Source: Fasciolopsis buskii (lineage: Eukaryota; Platyhelminthes; Trematoda; Plagiorchiida; Fasciolidae). Taken from it: a DNA stretch of 64,000 nucleotides. Below, in pieces: positions 26,651-38,220 of the stretch (positions are counted from its first letter, which is position 1; each line of letters starts with the position of its first letter). The stretch is taken from positions 236,626 through 300,625 of the forward strand of contig LUCM01001756.1 in the NCBI GenBank assembly GCA_008360955.1. Direction: 5' to 3'. The position numbers and the translations under genes are program-made. The notes under the pieces were generated by a model. It was given only the letters and a program-made list of their open reading frames with translations. It did no database searches and was not told the origin of the DNA.

Positions 26651-26842
26651 TTACCGCGAGTCCTCATTCGTAATTCGAACCTGTTCTTGTAAGTCATCCA
26701 ACGATATCCTTGGTTTATGAGGTCCAGTGCTCACAAATCCCCCAACCCCGAATTCGTCGCCCTTCCGGTGTACCTTTTTGTTTGGGCCCCTCAAAAGAAC
26801 GATTCTGGCAGATTCAGCATGAGGGCCTTTGGCAGAAGAGTT
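26651..26842 (-). CDS. exon-like open stretch, function unknown
   Basis: A 63-codon open frame with a GC content well above its surroundings, preceded by a plausible acceptor (CCATTCCCACAG, ending at 26843) and ending at TAA 26653-26651. The peptide is polar, with segments such as GPNKKVHRKGDEFGVGGF and GPHKPRISLDDLQEQ, unlike translated AT-rich noise. The only GT near its end that could act as donor (after DDLQEQ) is weak. It is on the same strand as the Hox gene, within its intron, so it could be an alternative exon, a nested gene's exon or a transposon fragment. I do not recognise the protein. Confidence 0.25.
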   Translation of the reverse strand, partial: NSSAKGPHAESARIVLLRGPNKKVHRKGDEFGVGGFVSTGPHKPRISLDDLQEQVRITNEDSR

Positions 26843-29800
26843 CTGTGGGAATGGCTTCAAACCTCAGCTGAAACGTTTCGTAGACTGTCTTTTTGATAAC
26901 ACCGAGTTTCAAGTTAATAATATATTGAAAATAATAAGTTCCCTAATAATTGTGAAAATTTTGGTAACGCTTCCCAAGTGATTAGCTTGTTGGGTGCAAT
27001 GTAAAGTGAATGGGAGGGTGCACACACAAACATGCACACAGCGACATGCACGTTTTTGACCTATCGAAAGCAGTTAGTCGGTTCGTTGGGATAACCGCGA
27101 TTTGATGATTGTGCTGCGTTCACAACGTGATTCGAGTTGGGATGTCTCCGGTACAGGTGTGTCCAAAAGCGCAAAATTTAAGAGGTTAGTTCGAGGTGCT
27201 TTGCAAAGTAACTAGGTATAAGACACTAGAACCTAAATATTCTGGGAGAAAATTTCTTAGATACGAGTCAGCATCTCGGATGCATCAGATAAAACGGATA
27301 AATACCGCAGCCGCCGGGAACTGTGTTTCGCTTCCACAGTATATATGCATTTATGAATAAGTCCCACTCTGTTTGTTTTCGCCAATAACACTAATAACAG
27401 TGGCAACTGATGCCACCATGCCGTTTATACAAGGAAGCAATAGTCTTCAGGCTGGACGAAAACTCAAGTAATTTTTTTTGAAAATGTTTACGAGTAATGC
27501 TTTGTGCTTAGATTGATACGCAAAGTGCACTGATCATCGTTCTCTTTTTTCAAACATTTTCCCAGTGGCTTAGGCGTTGTTCATTCATGTAACATCTGCA
27601 ATCTCGAATGATGGGTTGAGAAAACCGAAAAAGCTGTCCCAATAAGAACAAATCAAATATTTTATTGAAAACTCGGGGGTGTGCTCCTAATTTATATTAT
27701 CTACTATCGCCATCTCATCCCTTCCAATTTTCGGCTCCTGTTTGTTTTACATTAAACTGAACAGGTGTCAGCCTGTACTTCTCTCCGAAAAATCCCATTC
27801 CGTTTAAAATTCTTTTTTTCCATTCACAGATTAGCACAGTGATCGGAAATTGTTGAAACTTTCAATTGAAAAATGTTCCCGTACCAAAAAGGGAAAAATT
27901 TCGATGGAAATATTTTCCTAAGCAGAAACGCCTCTGGATATTTTCTTATTTTGTTCCATGGAAGGATAAAATACCAAGTTGAATTGCATAAACCAAAAAA
28001 ACAACAATAGATAAACGGCACTCGGGGGACTCTTAAAGGAGAGGATATTCACGACTGAAGAGATACTCTTACCAACAGATCAGTTCGCAAATTTCGAAAT
28101 CACCCTATTAGATTTACGGTGCACAATGTGCACGACATTTCATTTTCGTTTGTATTACCATGTAAGCCAGTAAGCTGTCCCCATAGTAAACGTGCCCCTA
28201 ATAACAAGCTGCGATGAGTTCATAAAGCCTTTGCTGGGTGACACCAAATATATCCTGCTTTCGAAAGGTTTTATTTCATGGTAAAGAATATACTTTCCGC
28301 ATAAACAGTGAAGAACAGGAAGGGATTAAAATTAACATAAATATCAAGGCATCTATTCATTAATTTTCTCCTCTGTAGTGAGCGTAATCTAAAGGCCATT
28401 ATTGTCTGCTCACGGGATCTTGCGACCCTTAGGATTGTCTCCGAAAATTTTGAAAATTTTGCTTGCCATGGCATACGACCTATTGCCGGATAGATAAAAG
28501 AAAGGGTGTTCTGATAGGTGAGGAAGCGTGCAAACCTGCAGTTATCTGGAACTCAACAGCGGTATCTTCGAAACAGATATCAAATCGGGCCTATAAGCTC
28601 AACAACGAGCTAATTGGAAAAATCGACATGGTTCATACCATTCTATCTAAAATGAATAATTGTGCATTAACCGTGTCACTATTAACAAGACTCGATTATA
28701 GAAGAATTTCTTCTTCAACTCGGAAATGTGAGTTCCAAATTTTTTGAGAAATATTCACGTTCGCTCTAAAAAATTAGCGTGGAAAAATCACGGCACTCCA
28801 AAGTGTTTTATGTGGTTGTAAAGCACCATGTTTGCTTGCTGCAGAATAAAATCACGTGATCCTCTTTGCTATTTCCGATAAACGGCTTTCCTCGATTGCG
28901 CATTTGTTGCTTGATCTGTCTTAGCGAGTTGATGCCAATTTTCAGGATGGCTCGTGGATAATATTGAGATGTTATCGACTATTCTTTCGCTTGCTGGGCT
29001 ATGCAAACTTATATGAAAGATTTTTTTACTTCTACATTTTAACTATCTGGTCACTGTTAATACAAGGACAAAATCCATTTTCTCCAAGTCCTACCTAATC
29101 ATGCAGGAACTTATGTAATCCAATACTGTATTCACAATTGCCTTCTGGAAAATGGAACAGCACTAACTGCTGATTTCAAATTTAGGCAAATCAACCATCG
29201 TCCAGTAGATAACCCACGGACTTTCATACCAAGTGTAGGATTAGTCCAAGCGGGATGATTTCATTCCTTTCCTTGGTAAACTTCGGTCTCGGCTTCTTAA
29301 TCTTTTCTATGAACCATAATGTATTCCGTGGATGAATGTCCTGCGACAATCTAGAACACTATTGAAAGTCGGAAAGTGGATGAGGCGAAACGATTGTAGT
29401 TCATGTCTCTTAGACCAATTCGTTTATGAAATTCGCGGTCACAACAGAAGAGGTAGTTAGCGGAATTACTCCGTAACTCACATGAGAACTGCTAGAGGTT
29501 CATGTGTCAAATGTTGATGCCTGTTTTTCGGAAAACACAATAAGGAGGCCCTATCTTTGCTTTCGAAAGGACTGAAAACAAAGGCCAGTTACTGAATGCT
29601 GGATCTTATTTAGGTAGCGGAAATCAAACGAAGAGTGGTCGCCTTTCGTACTATGATGACAAGTTAGCCACACCAACAATATGGAGTTCACTTCACCCGT
29701 TGTTGTTGCAGCTTTCCGGCTGTTCACATGCCATACTGTGAATGCTTTGAGGTCAACTAAACGAACCATATATTAGTTGTTCTTCTGCGTCGACTAAGAT

Positions 29801-32800
29801 CAAAGCAAGTGATGCTTCCGCAAAGTAAACCTTACTATCGGTGAATACTGTGATCTCCCATAAACCAGCTTCTCCCCCATCTCACTCCCCTCCTGTCTCA
29901 GGAGAATAGTGGACGAACCGCTGCACAAAACCTACGTGATATTTGCCGCAGCGTACCTATGTCACTCACTTAGTAAAGCATAGTTTCGTGAGTAATTTGA
30001 CGAGAAAATTCGACATACAAATCGCATTAAAGTTGTTTGAGACCGGCCTGCATTACTGCTGCAAATTCCACTGCATAAGGACAAAACAAGTATTGTAAAT
30101 AGGCCGCCGCGGCCATGGCGGCGATGTTGACTGTAGCGGATGTCTGTCACCGTAACTAAATGCCCCTTTTAAAAGTGCCCTATAAACATATACTAGCGGT
30201 GTTTCAAAAGTCAACAAAATAGTTGGGATGTGATACTGTCGGGGCCAAAAAGTTGTTCAAACCCCAAAAATGTCGACTGCAATGAGCGCGAGCTCATCTA
30301 ATTCGCAGTATACGTGCTGACAGACCGGAAGAAAACCATGTTTGCCATTTTTAAGCTCTGCATAAGACAGCACAAAAGAATGCTTAGCTTATCGATTTAG
30401 CCGAAAATTGTACCGTCTTATATCCTCAACCAGAAACGCATGTTAACAATGCTAAGCTATAGACGGAAAATTGTTTGCCTATATTAGGGATTATCAAATT
30501 GAATGAATTATACCCTTGGTGATACTGTGACGAGCAGATGCCAAGACGGACCAAGCATTAAATATTTGCGAGAAGTCATTTACAAGTATGTGAAGCTTGG
30601 AAATCACAAAAATCTTTTTAATGTTCTCCCATTAAAAACGACCCATGTTTGTACAGACAACTCAGAAAGTTCGTTGATAAATTGGTTCCTTTTGTGCAAT
30701 CTAATTCTGATCGATAATTTCGTTCTGCTACACAACAAGTCAATGGTCAAAAGTGATCGGTCAACTTTCACTCTTTGTCGGTACAGAGACTCACATAGCT
30801 AAATGTATCAAGAAAAGTAACTCTTAATTTGTTATCAGTGACTGATTGAAGCCCTCCCAGGAAGTTTCCATGTGATGTCAGTCGCCACATACACCCAGCT
30901 CCTCGTTTGACTTTGATCTAATCCGACGGTGTTTTCACGTATCTCGGCCCTGTACACCCTGTTTCGTGTGTTGTTTTCCGAGTAAAACCGGCAGAGAAGA
31001 ACACTTTTCGACGAAGTAGACTCCAAACTGCTCCGGAATTAATGTCAGTCGCATGCTTCCTACGTGGGATAGTTCTTTTAGTAATAAAGTAAAAGTGGAA
31101 TTTGTGTAAATGCGACCAACGAAGCCAGCTAATTTCTAATAGGGCATTTTTCAAAGGAATTCAATAAATCGAATAATTGGCCTTCTGTAGGTGTTTTGTT
31201 GTTCTTCACTGGGTACCGACAAAAATAATAATAATGATAACAATAAAGCAGTCACGATCTGAACGTCCAACTCCAGGATTACAAACTGGAAAAAACTGTC
31301 AATGTGAATTACAAATAAGCTGGGTCATCAGAATTATTGACGTTGTCGAATCAAGAAATATGCTCTAATACTATGCCATTATTCCGTTGATTGACTTGTC
31401 GATTTGACATTATGAAGGATAGCGAAATAATTCACTATATGATATTATGGCTCAGATCAACAATAGGAAAGGCATTCTCGTCATTTCTGGTGAACCTTCT
31501 TTAGACTGTTCTCTCAGTGAAATTCGCATCGACCATTTTAACGCGCATAACAATCGAGGGGGCGGGTATTTCGTGCACTAATAAAGCGCTAACTGAATGA
31601 AAACGATTTAAATTCTCTTATCCGATCCCCTAGGAAGATGGTTATAATGCCTTAGAATGGAATCAAGAAAACATTCGTTCACACCATAACATCTGATTCT
31701 AGAAACATGGCCATTAAATAACAGTTGCCAATTCTCTTTCAGTCTAGTGGCTAAAATATTAAACGGAGCGCCAATAGTCTATTGTCACATTACCGTCCGT
31801 GTCATGTTAAACACCTCAATTTTATGTCCTTATAATCGTGCTATGAGACAAACAGTAAAACGATGCCCATGGGGAAACTAGAAACACTTTAGAGCACTTG
31901 TTGTCCTGATGATTTCGTATCTGCATATCCAACGCCGTTTTACTTAGCTAACTCTTTTCAGTATCTAATAAGGAAATTTTACGTTTAAAACTTTCATGCT
32001 TAGCATATTTTCAAGACAAACGACTAGTGATGTTACACTTCCGATTGAGAACTGCCAAGGAAAAAGATTTTGTAAAATATTTTCCGACAAGACTCAACAA
32101 CAAGACCAATATTCCTTCAAAGAATTGGTGAAATTTTCGCTCTGGCATCCAATAGACTCTGAAGCGTTACATGAGCTTATATATATGCACTGTTATCTTG
32201 GCTCCAATTTTAACCTAATTCTGATTACAACTAAATAGAGATATTAAATTCCTTTTTTTAAGTATTTTTCCTCTTTTGGTAATGACAGATTTACTTGCGC
32301 TATCTTCCGGGAAAGAATCGCGACCACTTATTTGGTGCCGAATGGCGGAATGGCCAACTGCCAAAGAAATCGATCTGGCCGTATTCAGATTTACAAATTT
32401 CGAAAGTGATCATCTGGCCGGGATCGATCATTTCTCCGACGTAACAGCGACAATATTGTTCATAACCTATGGTTGTTTTCATTTTACTGAGGAGCAATGC
32501 ACCCTAATTACCTGTTCTGAGTTAATTCTGTTATCAGTGTCATTGCTTGTGCCAATTGTGATCGAACGAAAATAGACACCATCAGAATCTGATAACTTAG
32601 TGTCAATCATATTACCACAATGAGTAGACCTTGGTTATTTCAGGGTCACACCTATCCGTTCCCTACAATCAGATGCGAAAAGAAACATGAGCGCATGTCA
32701 CCCACTGGTGTGGCCGAACACAACATTTTTCTCGCCGTGACAGAGTAAACACGAAAGACTTTATATTTGAATCCGCAATGGTGAATCTCTTAAAGTGATT

Positions 32801-35800
32801 CTTAGTTTTCACAGTCTTTTACTCTTTTCCTTGTGCGAAGTTGGAATTGTATTTGTAAATGAGATCAGTACTCCATTTAGAAGAAATACGGTTGACTGCA
32901 GCAGCTAATGCCGCAGAGTAAAAAGTATTTCGATTGACTACCAGCTTCTCACGGTTCATCTAATATCATTCTCTTCCTCCTGTGAGCAGCTACTCAGAAT
33001 GAATTTTTACATACATTAAAGGGAAGACTGAGGACGCGTCATCCCTATATCGACTTTTGTCTGTGATTGTTTTGAAGTGGAGCGAAAAAGCAAACTGGTC
33101 ATAAAACGCTCATTGGAGACCACAATGAATTGCATGAGGAGGCAAGGTGACCTAGGCTCGTTGGTAGCGTCTTCATCGGGCTGCGCCGCCATTAACGAGA
33201 GGAGGAAGGGGTGGGTACGACCATGTCTCCCCATTTCCTCCTTTTTCTCCAGTGATATATTTGCAGACCTGTATAATAAGCCTGATGCAAAGGCTGTGCC
33301 GAGAAATGAAAGACCTTAGTTGCCGCATGCGTCCAGGCGTTGCCAATTTCACAATGACCCAAATTTGGTTTGACGCTTTCTGTCTGGAAAGAAGTTATCC
33401 ATTTTATGATACCTCAGTGGGTAAGCAGTCGTAATTTCTCTGTGAGAGACATGCTTAGCTTGCCGTACATACAATTCAACTCGAAGTTGGAACAAAACTT
33501 CAGAGATATAAACCAAGAGAATTGTAGTCAGAATAGTTCATAGAATCATCACCTGATTATGTATTTAGGACTTACGGGGCTCCTCCACTTTGTTTTCATA
33601 ATAATAATAATCTGTACAAACAAACTAGGAAACCTAATTTTGCCTCTCTGGTAAACCCTTCACACAATTCCGTTCTACCTTGAATGACATTGCTTATCTC
33701 GAAGGGTAAACTTACACCACATAGGTCATCGACACACTGGCGGTTACACGTGTTGGTAAGAGTGTACGAAAGTGGCTAAAAAGGCTGTAGATCTAGTGAT
33801 AACAGCGAACAAACGAATAAATATTTTTCAAGACCATTAGTCACCGCAGAAGAGCTACACTGATAAATTGCATTGTTACATTCAGTGGGAAAAGGATAGA
33901 GTAATTTGTAATTAGATCTGGCGGACGAGGAAAATATATTCCCTGAGATTAGCGTGTTGAGGATGGACTGCATTGAATGACATGCTAAAGCAGAGCCCAC
34001 CACCCAGGTAGAAGCGTTTGTTGTTCGTGAAAGAGAAGAATTAGACCTCTTTAAAACTGTTCTAAAATGGTGAGGAAATTCCAAAAGTCGGAGAAAACGA
34101 CGAAGACGTCAAAAATGATGGCATCCACGACCATACACGAATCATCGACGTAAACGTTGAGTAGCCTACGGAGAAAAACTAAGAACAATGAAAGACATAT
34201 CACAAAATACTTACCGCTAATGCGTTCAAACAAGTTGGGATCATGTGGGATGGTTACTCTACGATGCATTGTTGATCTACTGTCTTACATTACTTCACTG
34301 CCAATACATGTAGATGAGTTTTATTTTCTATTGGAGTGACAAGAGAACATCATTGTATTCAGATGTGCAAAGACACGAAATAATGAGGATTAGCGAACGA
34401 TTACAATTACAGCACTAGGGGGTATTGGAAATTGCTCTCCGATTAAACCTCATTTAAGATATCACCGGCATAACTAATGTATGGTTAAGCGTAACCCCGG
34501 GTAAGTTTCCAAAATACAAATAAAGAGGATGGCTCTTAGAATGGCTGCCTGAACCTTCTAAAAGTGAAGAGAGAGGAGACTGGATAAATTATGGTTGATG
34601 AGGACAGGCTTGAATGTAGTACTGAAACAATCTTTGATCAATAACAAGAGTGACCACACAGCTAACGACGAAATTGTGTAGTGTATAGGCAAAAAACAAT
34701 TGAAAACAAACAGAATAGCCAATGGGTTCATGTGCGGGCAAAAGTGAATTAGAAATTTGCCTCTGCGGATTCGTCGAATCCTGAATTGATTCGAAATTGA
34801 AAATTTTCGAACTCTACTGGATTCAAAACCATGGACTGATGTCAATTTGGAAGAGTATGCTAGTTTTACGCAGTAGGCAGAAAGTTTAGTGCAGTTACGT
34901 ACTACGACAGGAAAACGCATAGATGTTGTAAATACCAACCCAAGAAATTTTAAGATAATGAGACTTTCAAATGCCGTGAGACGGGTGACTGCAAGCCGAC
35001 GAGATTCGTCAGTTGCTTCACCTGTGCAGCAATGGTTCTCCAGGGGTGCAGCTGCTTCTTTATATTGAATACAGTTGTTGAAAATAGCCCCTCAATGGAT
35101 AAAGTAAGCCCTACGGATTGGCATTTCTTTCACTTCCACTAATACCTGTTTGAGAATGATCTCGCACGTGTGTGCTTAAGGGGGGGGGTCAACCCACAAT
35201 TACCTAGGTATTTCCCCACCTGTAATTAGAGGGCAGATGAGGAGGAAAATTACTGCTTCCGTTTGTGTAAACTAAGCAGTGTACACATCATTACCAAAAG
35301 GTTTACGTGTATTCTGTTAAAGTAATACCCTTAGAGATCTAACCGAGTTGCTGTTGAAAATTACGATACTCATCTGGAGAAAAATAACTTCCTACACTGA
35401 AATTTAATAGGGTGTATTTCAACTTAATGAAGACTGACTGCCTACTGGTCTACTAGTAACTGCTTCAAATCTTGACTAAACATGTCTTAATTAAAACTCA
35501 TTTATACACTGATGTCCCTCTGGCTGCTCGCTAGTAGCAACTTTGTTATACTTTGTGAGCATTTTTCGGTGAGAAGCTGTTCCGTCAGGATTGGTAAACT
35601 GATCTAATAGGTCCCTGGGATGAGTTGTTGGTAGCAACATAACAACTGTAGATCGATATCCTTGTGGTTTCTACAATTTCCAAATAGATTGCTATTATGA
35701 TATATCAAACTTGGGCTAAAAATATCTTTAGCCACCTAAGGATTTCTCCCTGGCCATTATAATTCCAAACCAAAATGATGTTTTGATTTTTTATTAGTTA

Positions 35801-36704
35801 AATTGCTCTGTAAGCACTAGAGTACGCAGATCGAAAACCGAGTGCTCCCGGATACACAACATCGGTTTCAAGATTAGTGCTCCTCTTCAGATATGTGTGT
35901 TCTGCACTGTCTTGTCATACAATAAAAATCGAAACCTGGGACCATGCGTCCTAGGTCAGTGGACAAAAATTCATACATTATCCTTCTTATCCGTAAATGG
36001 ACTTACTCTCCGTGCACATCCTAGTAATTCAACAAAGATTCAGGTTGGGACATCGTTCTTTGTTTCTAACTCATATCCGTCTTGCAAAGTTTCACCATTA
36101 TTGTAAAGTATTACAGCAAAATGGACCGAAGCCTAAAAGTATTAATGAACCTATAGTAGTATGCAGAAATTGATATATGACAACTGGACCCTCTAGGAAA
36201 CCGTAAGATTGACAACAGATGCGTTAGAATTCCACAAACATTGATCTGCTTTAACCGCTAAATGACCCAGTATGAGTGATAGATGAAAATTCAAGTGTCT
36301 TAGTTCACGTAACGTGAGCTAACACCAAATTTTAGTATTACTTTATTTATAAAGCAGTTGTAATTTCGTGCAAGTTCTGTTAGAACCTATCTCAGTTAGA
36401 TTTTTTGGAACTAGATGGTAACCAGATAGAGTAGGCCTACTATTAAATAAATCAAACGAATCGGTGGCAGGTTGCATAGGTTGTGCAAACAGATCGTGCT
36501 CTCGGTGTGCGCTGATCAGAAAATACTCGTTGAATGTAGCATAGACAACTGCCTTCTCCACTGAAAAATCCCGTATGGTTGTGAGTATTTAACATAAATC
36601 CCAATTATTTTATATGGGTTATCTTCATGTGCAAAATATTTTAATGTCTTACAAAACATTACATCTCCATATCATCAAAACACGTTATAAAAAATGGCAC
36701 TTAC

Positions 36705-37872
36705 CAACTACAGTCATCCAAGGCCAGATGTGAGTGGGTGAAAGTGATGTTTTCGAATCGGATCTAGTTAGTGTTGCGTTGTCCTTGTTTTGACTCAGAT
36801 TTAGTTGAACTGGACTTTTTGGAGATAGAGCAAGCTGATTTGATTCGAGTGGACATCCTTTGGATGCATCTGAAGAAAGCAATCCATTTGGATACATGTG
36901 CATGTTTTTAGCTGCCACGGCAGCGGCCATGGCAGCCATGGCAGCAGCCGCATCGGAAGTTGATCTCAACTCGGTTGAAGAAGACACGGTAGTAAAATTT
37001 GGTGATTCGTACACCTTAGCATTGGCTCTTGAGTCTCGAAATGTTTCCGTCACCGGCATGCGACCCACTGAGCTGGGAGAGCTTGGTTCACTGTTTGATT
37101 CTAAATTGGTGCATATATTGGACTGGTTTATGGTCGTTGTTGCAAACCTTATGCTTTCGTTTCCGTAAGAATTGAAGAGATGCATTGACGGATATTGTGC
37201 TATAAAAGATTGCAATGGGATTGTATCGTGTGTGGGTAAGACAGTTGTTGAACCGCAGTAGTCAGAGAGCTCCCGTGTTTGGTTATGCACAGGAGAGCCG
37301 TTTAATTCTGCTGCAACAGTCTTAATTCCTTCGTTAACATTTCGTTTCAGTGGTGTAACAGTCTGTGGCATTGCTCTCTGTTGAATATGTACTACGGCTG
37401 GCTGTGCCAGAACACGATCACCTGAACAACTTGGGTCAGGAGCATAAGAGGGCGAACGCGCATATTCCGATGGTGACTGTGGTGGCATAAACACTGTTCG
37501 AGTGACTTCGTCGACAACAGTCTGAGAAACTGCAAACGAAACAGGAAGTTTGTTTGGCGCACAGTAAATTTCATGATTACTCGACGTTTGTCCGCTGCTA
37601 CGATCAACGAAAGAGCTGTTGGTAAATAAAGCGGCTAGAGCATTTGTACGAGTAGAAATCGCTACATTATTAGAAGAATATAGTTCATTTCCGTTGAATA
37701 ATCGAGGTTCATTAGAAACATTAAGGTTGGATGGACCGTTGCCCCAATCCGATGGTGGATTTACATCCACAGCACCAAATGAGCCGGAGTATTGTGCAGC
37801 AGGAAGCGGAAGGAGGTTGTCGATAGTGGAAGCGAAAGCGAATCCCACAGGTTTGCCGTTCACAGGGAGCAT
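36705..37872 (-). CDS. Lox4: Hox gene (Lox4-like), exon 1 with hexapeptide
   Basis: First coding exon of an Antennapedia-class Hox transcription factor acting in the nucleus to set axial identity. It starts at ATG 37872-37870, with an in-frame TAA 12 nt upstream, and encodes residues 1-389. The N-terminal region is Ser/Asn/Thr-rich and disordered-looking, as usual for Hox proteins. An alanine/methionine-rich tract lies at residues 308-321. Residues 382-386 (36715-36729) read IWPWM, matching the PBC/Extradenticle-binding hexapeptide (usually YPWM) with Trp in place of Tyr. The exon stops after VV plus one base at a consensus donor GTAAGT (36704-36699). This phase-1 junction joins in frame to the homeodomain exon at 9653. 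An intron between hexapeptide and homeodomain is the standard Hox position. No extra upstream coding exon was recognised, but a non-coding or short first exon cannot be excluded. Confidence 0.92.
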
Positions 37873-38220
37873 TGGGAAAATTTACAATAATTAGGTTCAC
37901 CAACTCGTTTTCAATTTTGCAACAGTTGAAAAGGGATCACCACTAAGATAGCTTTCCAAATAGGATCGAATTCACAGACCAATGCAGGCCATACACGCCT
38001 CACAAACTCACGACTTGACATCCAGGAACAACAGTCACGCATACCACCGCATCCATCCACTGGCCGGCCAATAGAACGCTTCACAGTTCCGTCAAGGCTA
38101 CCCGTTTGTGAATTCGTGTGGCGCACCTTGCAATCCATCCAATCAAATGCGTCGGCCACTTCCTTGCTACGCACGAACGTGAGAGATTCCACTGGGAGGT
38201 AGTACACATGCACAAATTAC
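37873..38220 (-). promoter_or_regulatory. probable 5' UTR / promoter-proximal region of the Hox gene
   Basis: The 350 bp directly upstream of the Hox ATG are visibly richer in G+C and CpG than the surrounding DNA. A CCAAT element (plus-strand GGCCAATAG, near 38070) is present. No convincing TATA box was identified, and the transcription start is unknown. A 100-codon minus-strand ORF (38213-37911) ends 38 nt before the Hox ATG in a different frame and would act as a uORF if transcribed. This is an inference from composition and position. Confidence 0.35.

Larger units (their letters stand above)
9654..36704 (-). other. 27-kb Hox intron
   Basis: The intron has a GTAAGT donor (36704-36699) and a CTTCTCAG acceptor (9654 last base), giving 27,051 bp between hexapeptide and homeodomain exons. 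It contains a tRNA-like block, two identical 535-bp repeats, a 76-bp tandem duplication, a Penelope-like palindrome and two exon-like open stretches (entered separately). The subregions 9930-12940, 13490-19480, 19660-23020, 23570-25960 and 26850-36690 otherwise contain only short random-looking ORFs and AT-rich DNA. I see no nested gene. Enhancers may lie here but cannot be read from the sequence. Confidence 0.88.

Noticed and set aside
34558..34938. 126-codon hydrophobic minus-strand ORF
   Set aside because: Hydrophobicity reflects AT-rich codons (Phe, Leu, Ile); no topology or motif supports a protein.
36343..36561. 72-codon minus-strand ORF just after exon 1 in the intron
   Set aside because: Considered as an alternative exon, but it lacks a convincing acceptor and has no recognisable sequence.
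36860..37168. Plus-strand 102-codon ORF rich in Ala/Met
   Set aside because: Antisense shadow of the alanine tract of Hox exon 1.
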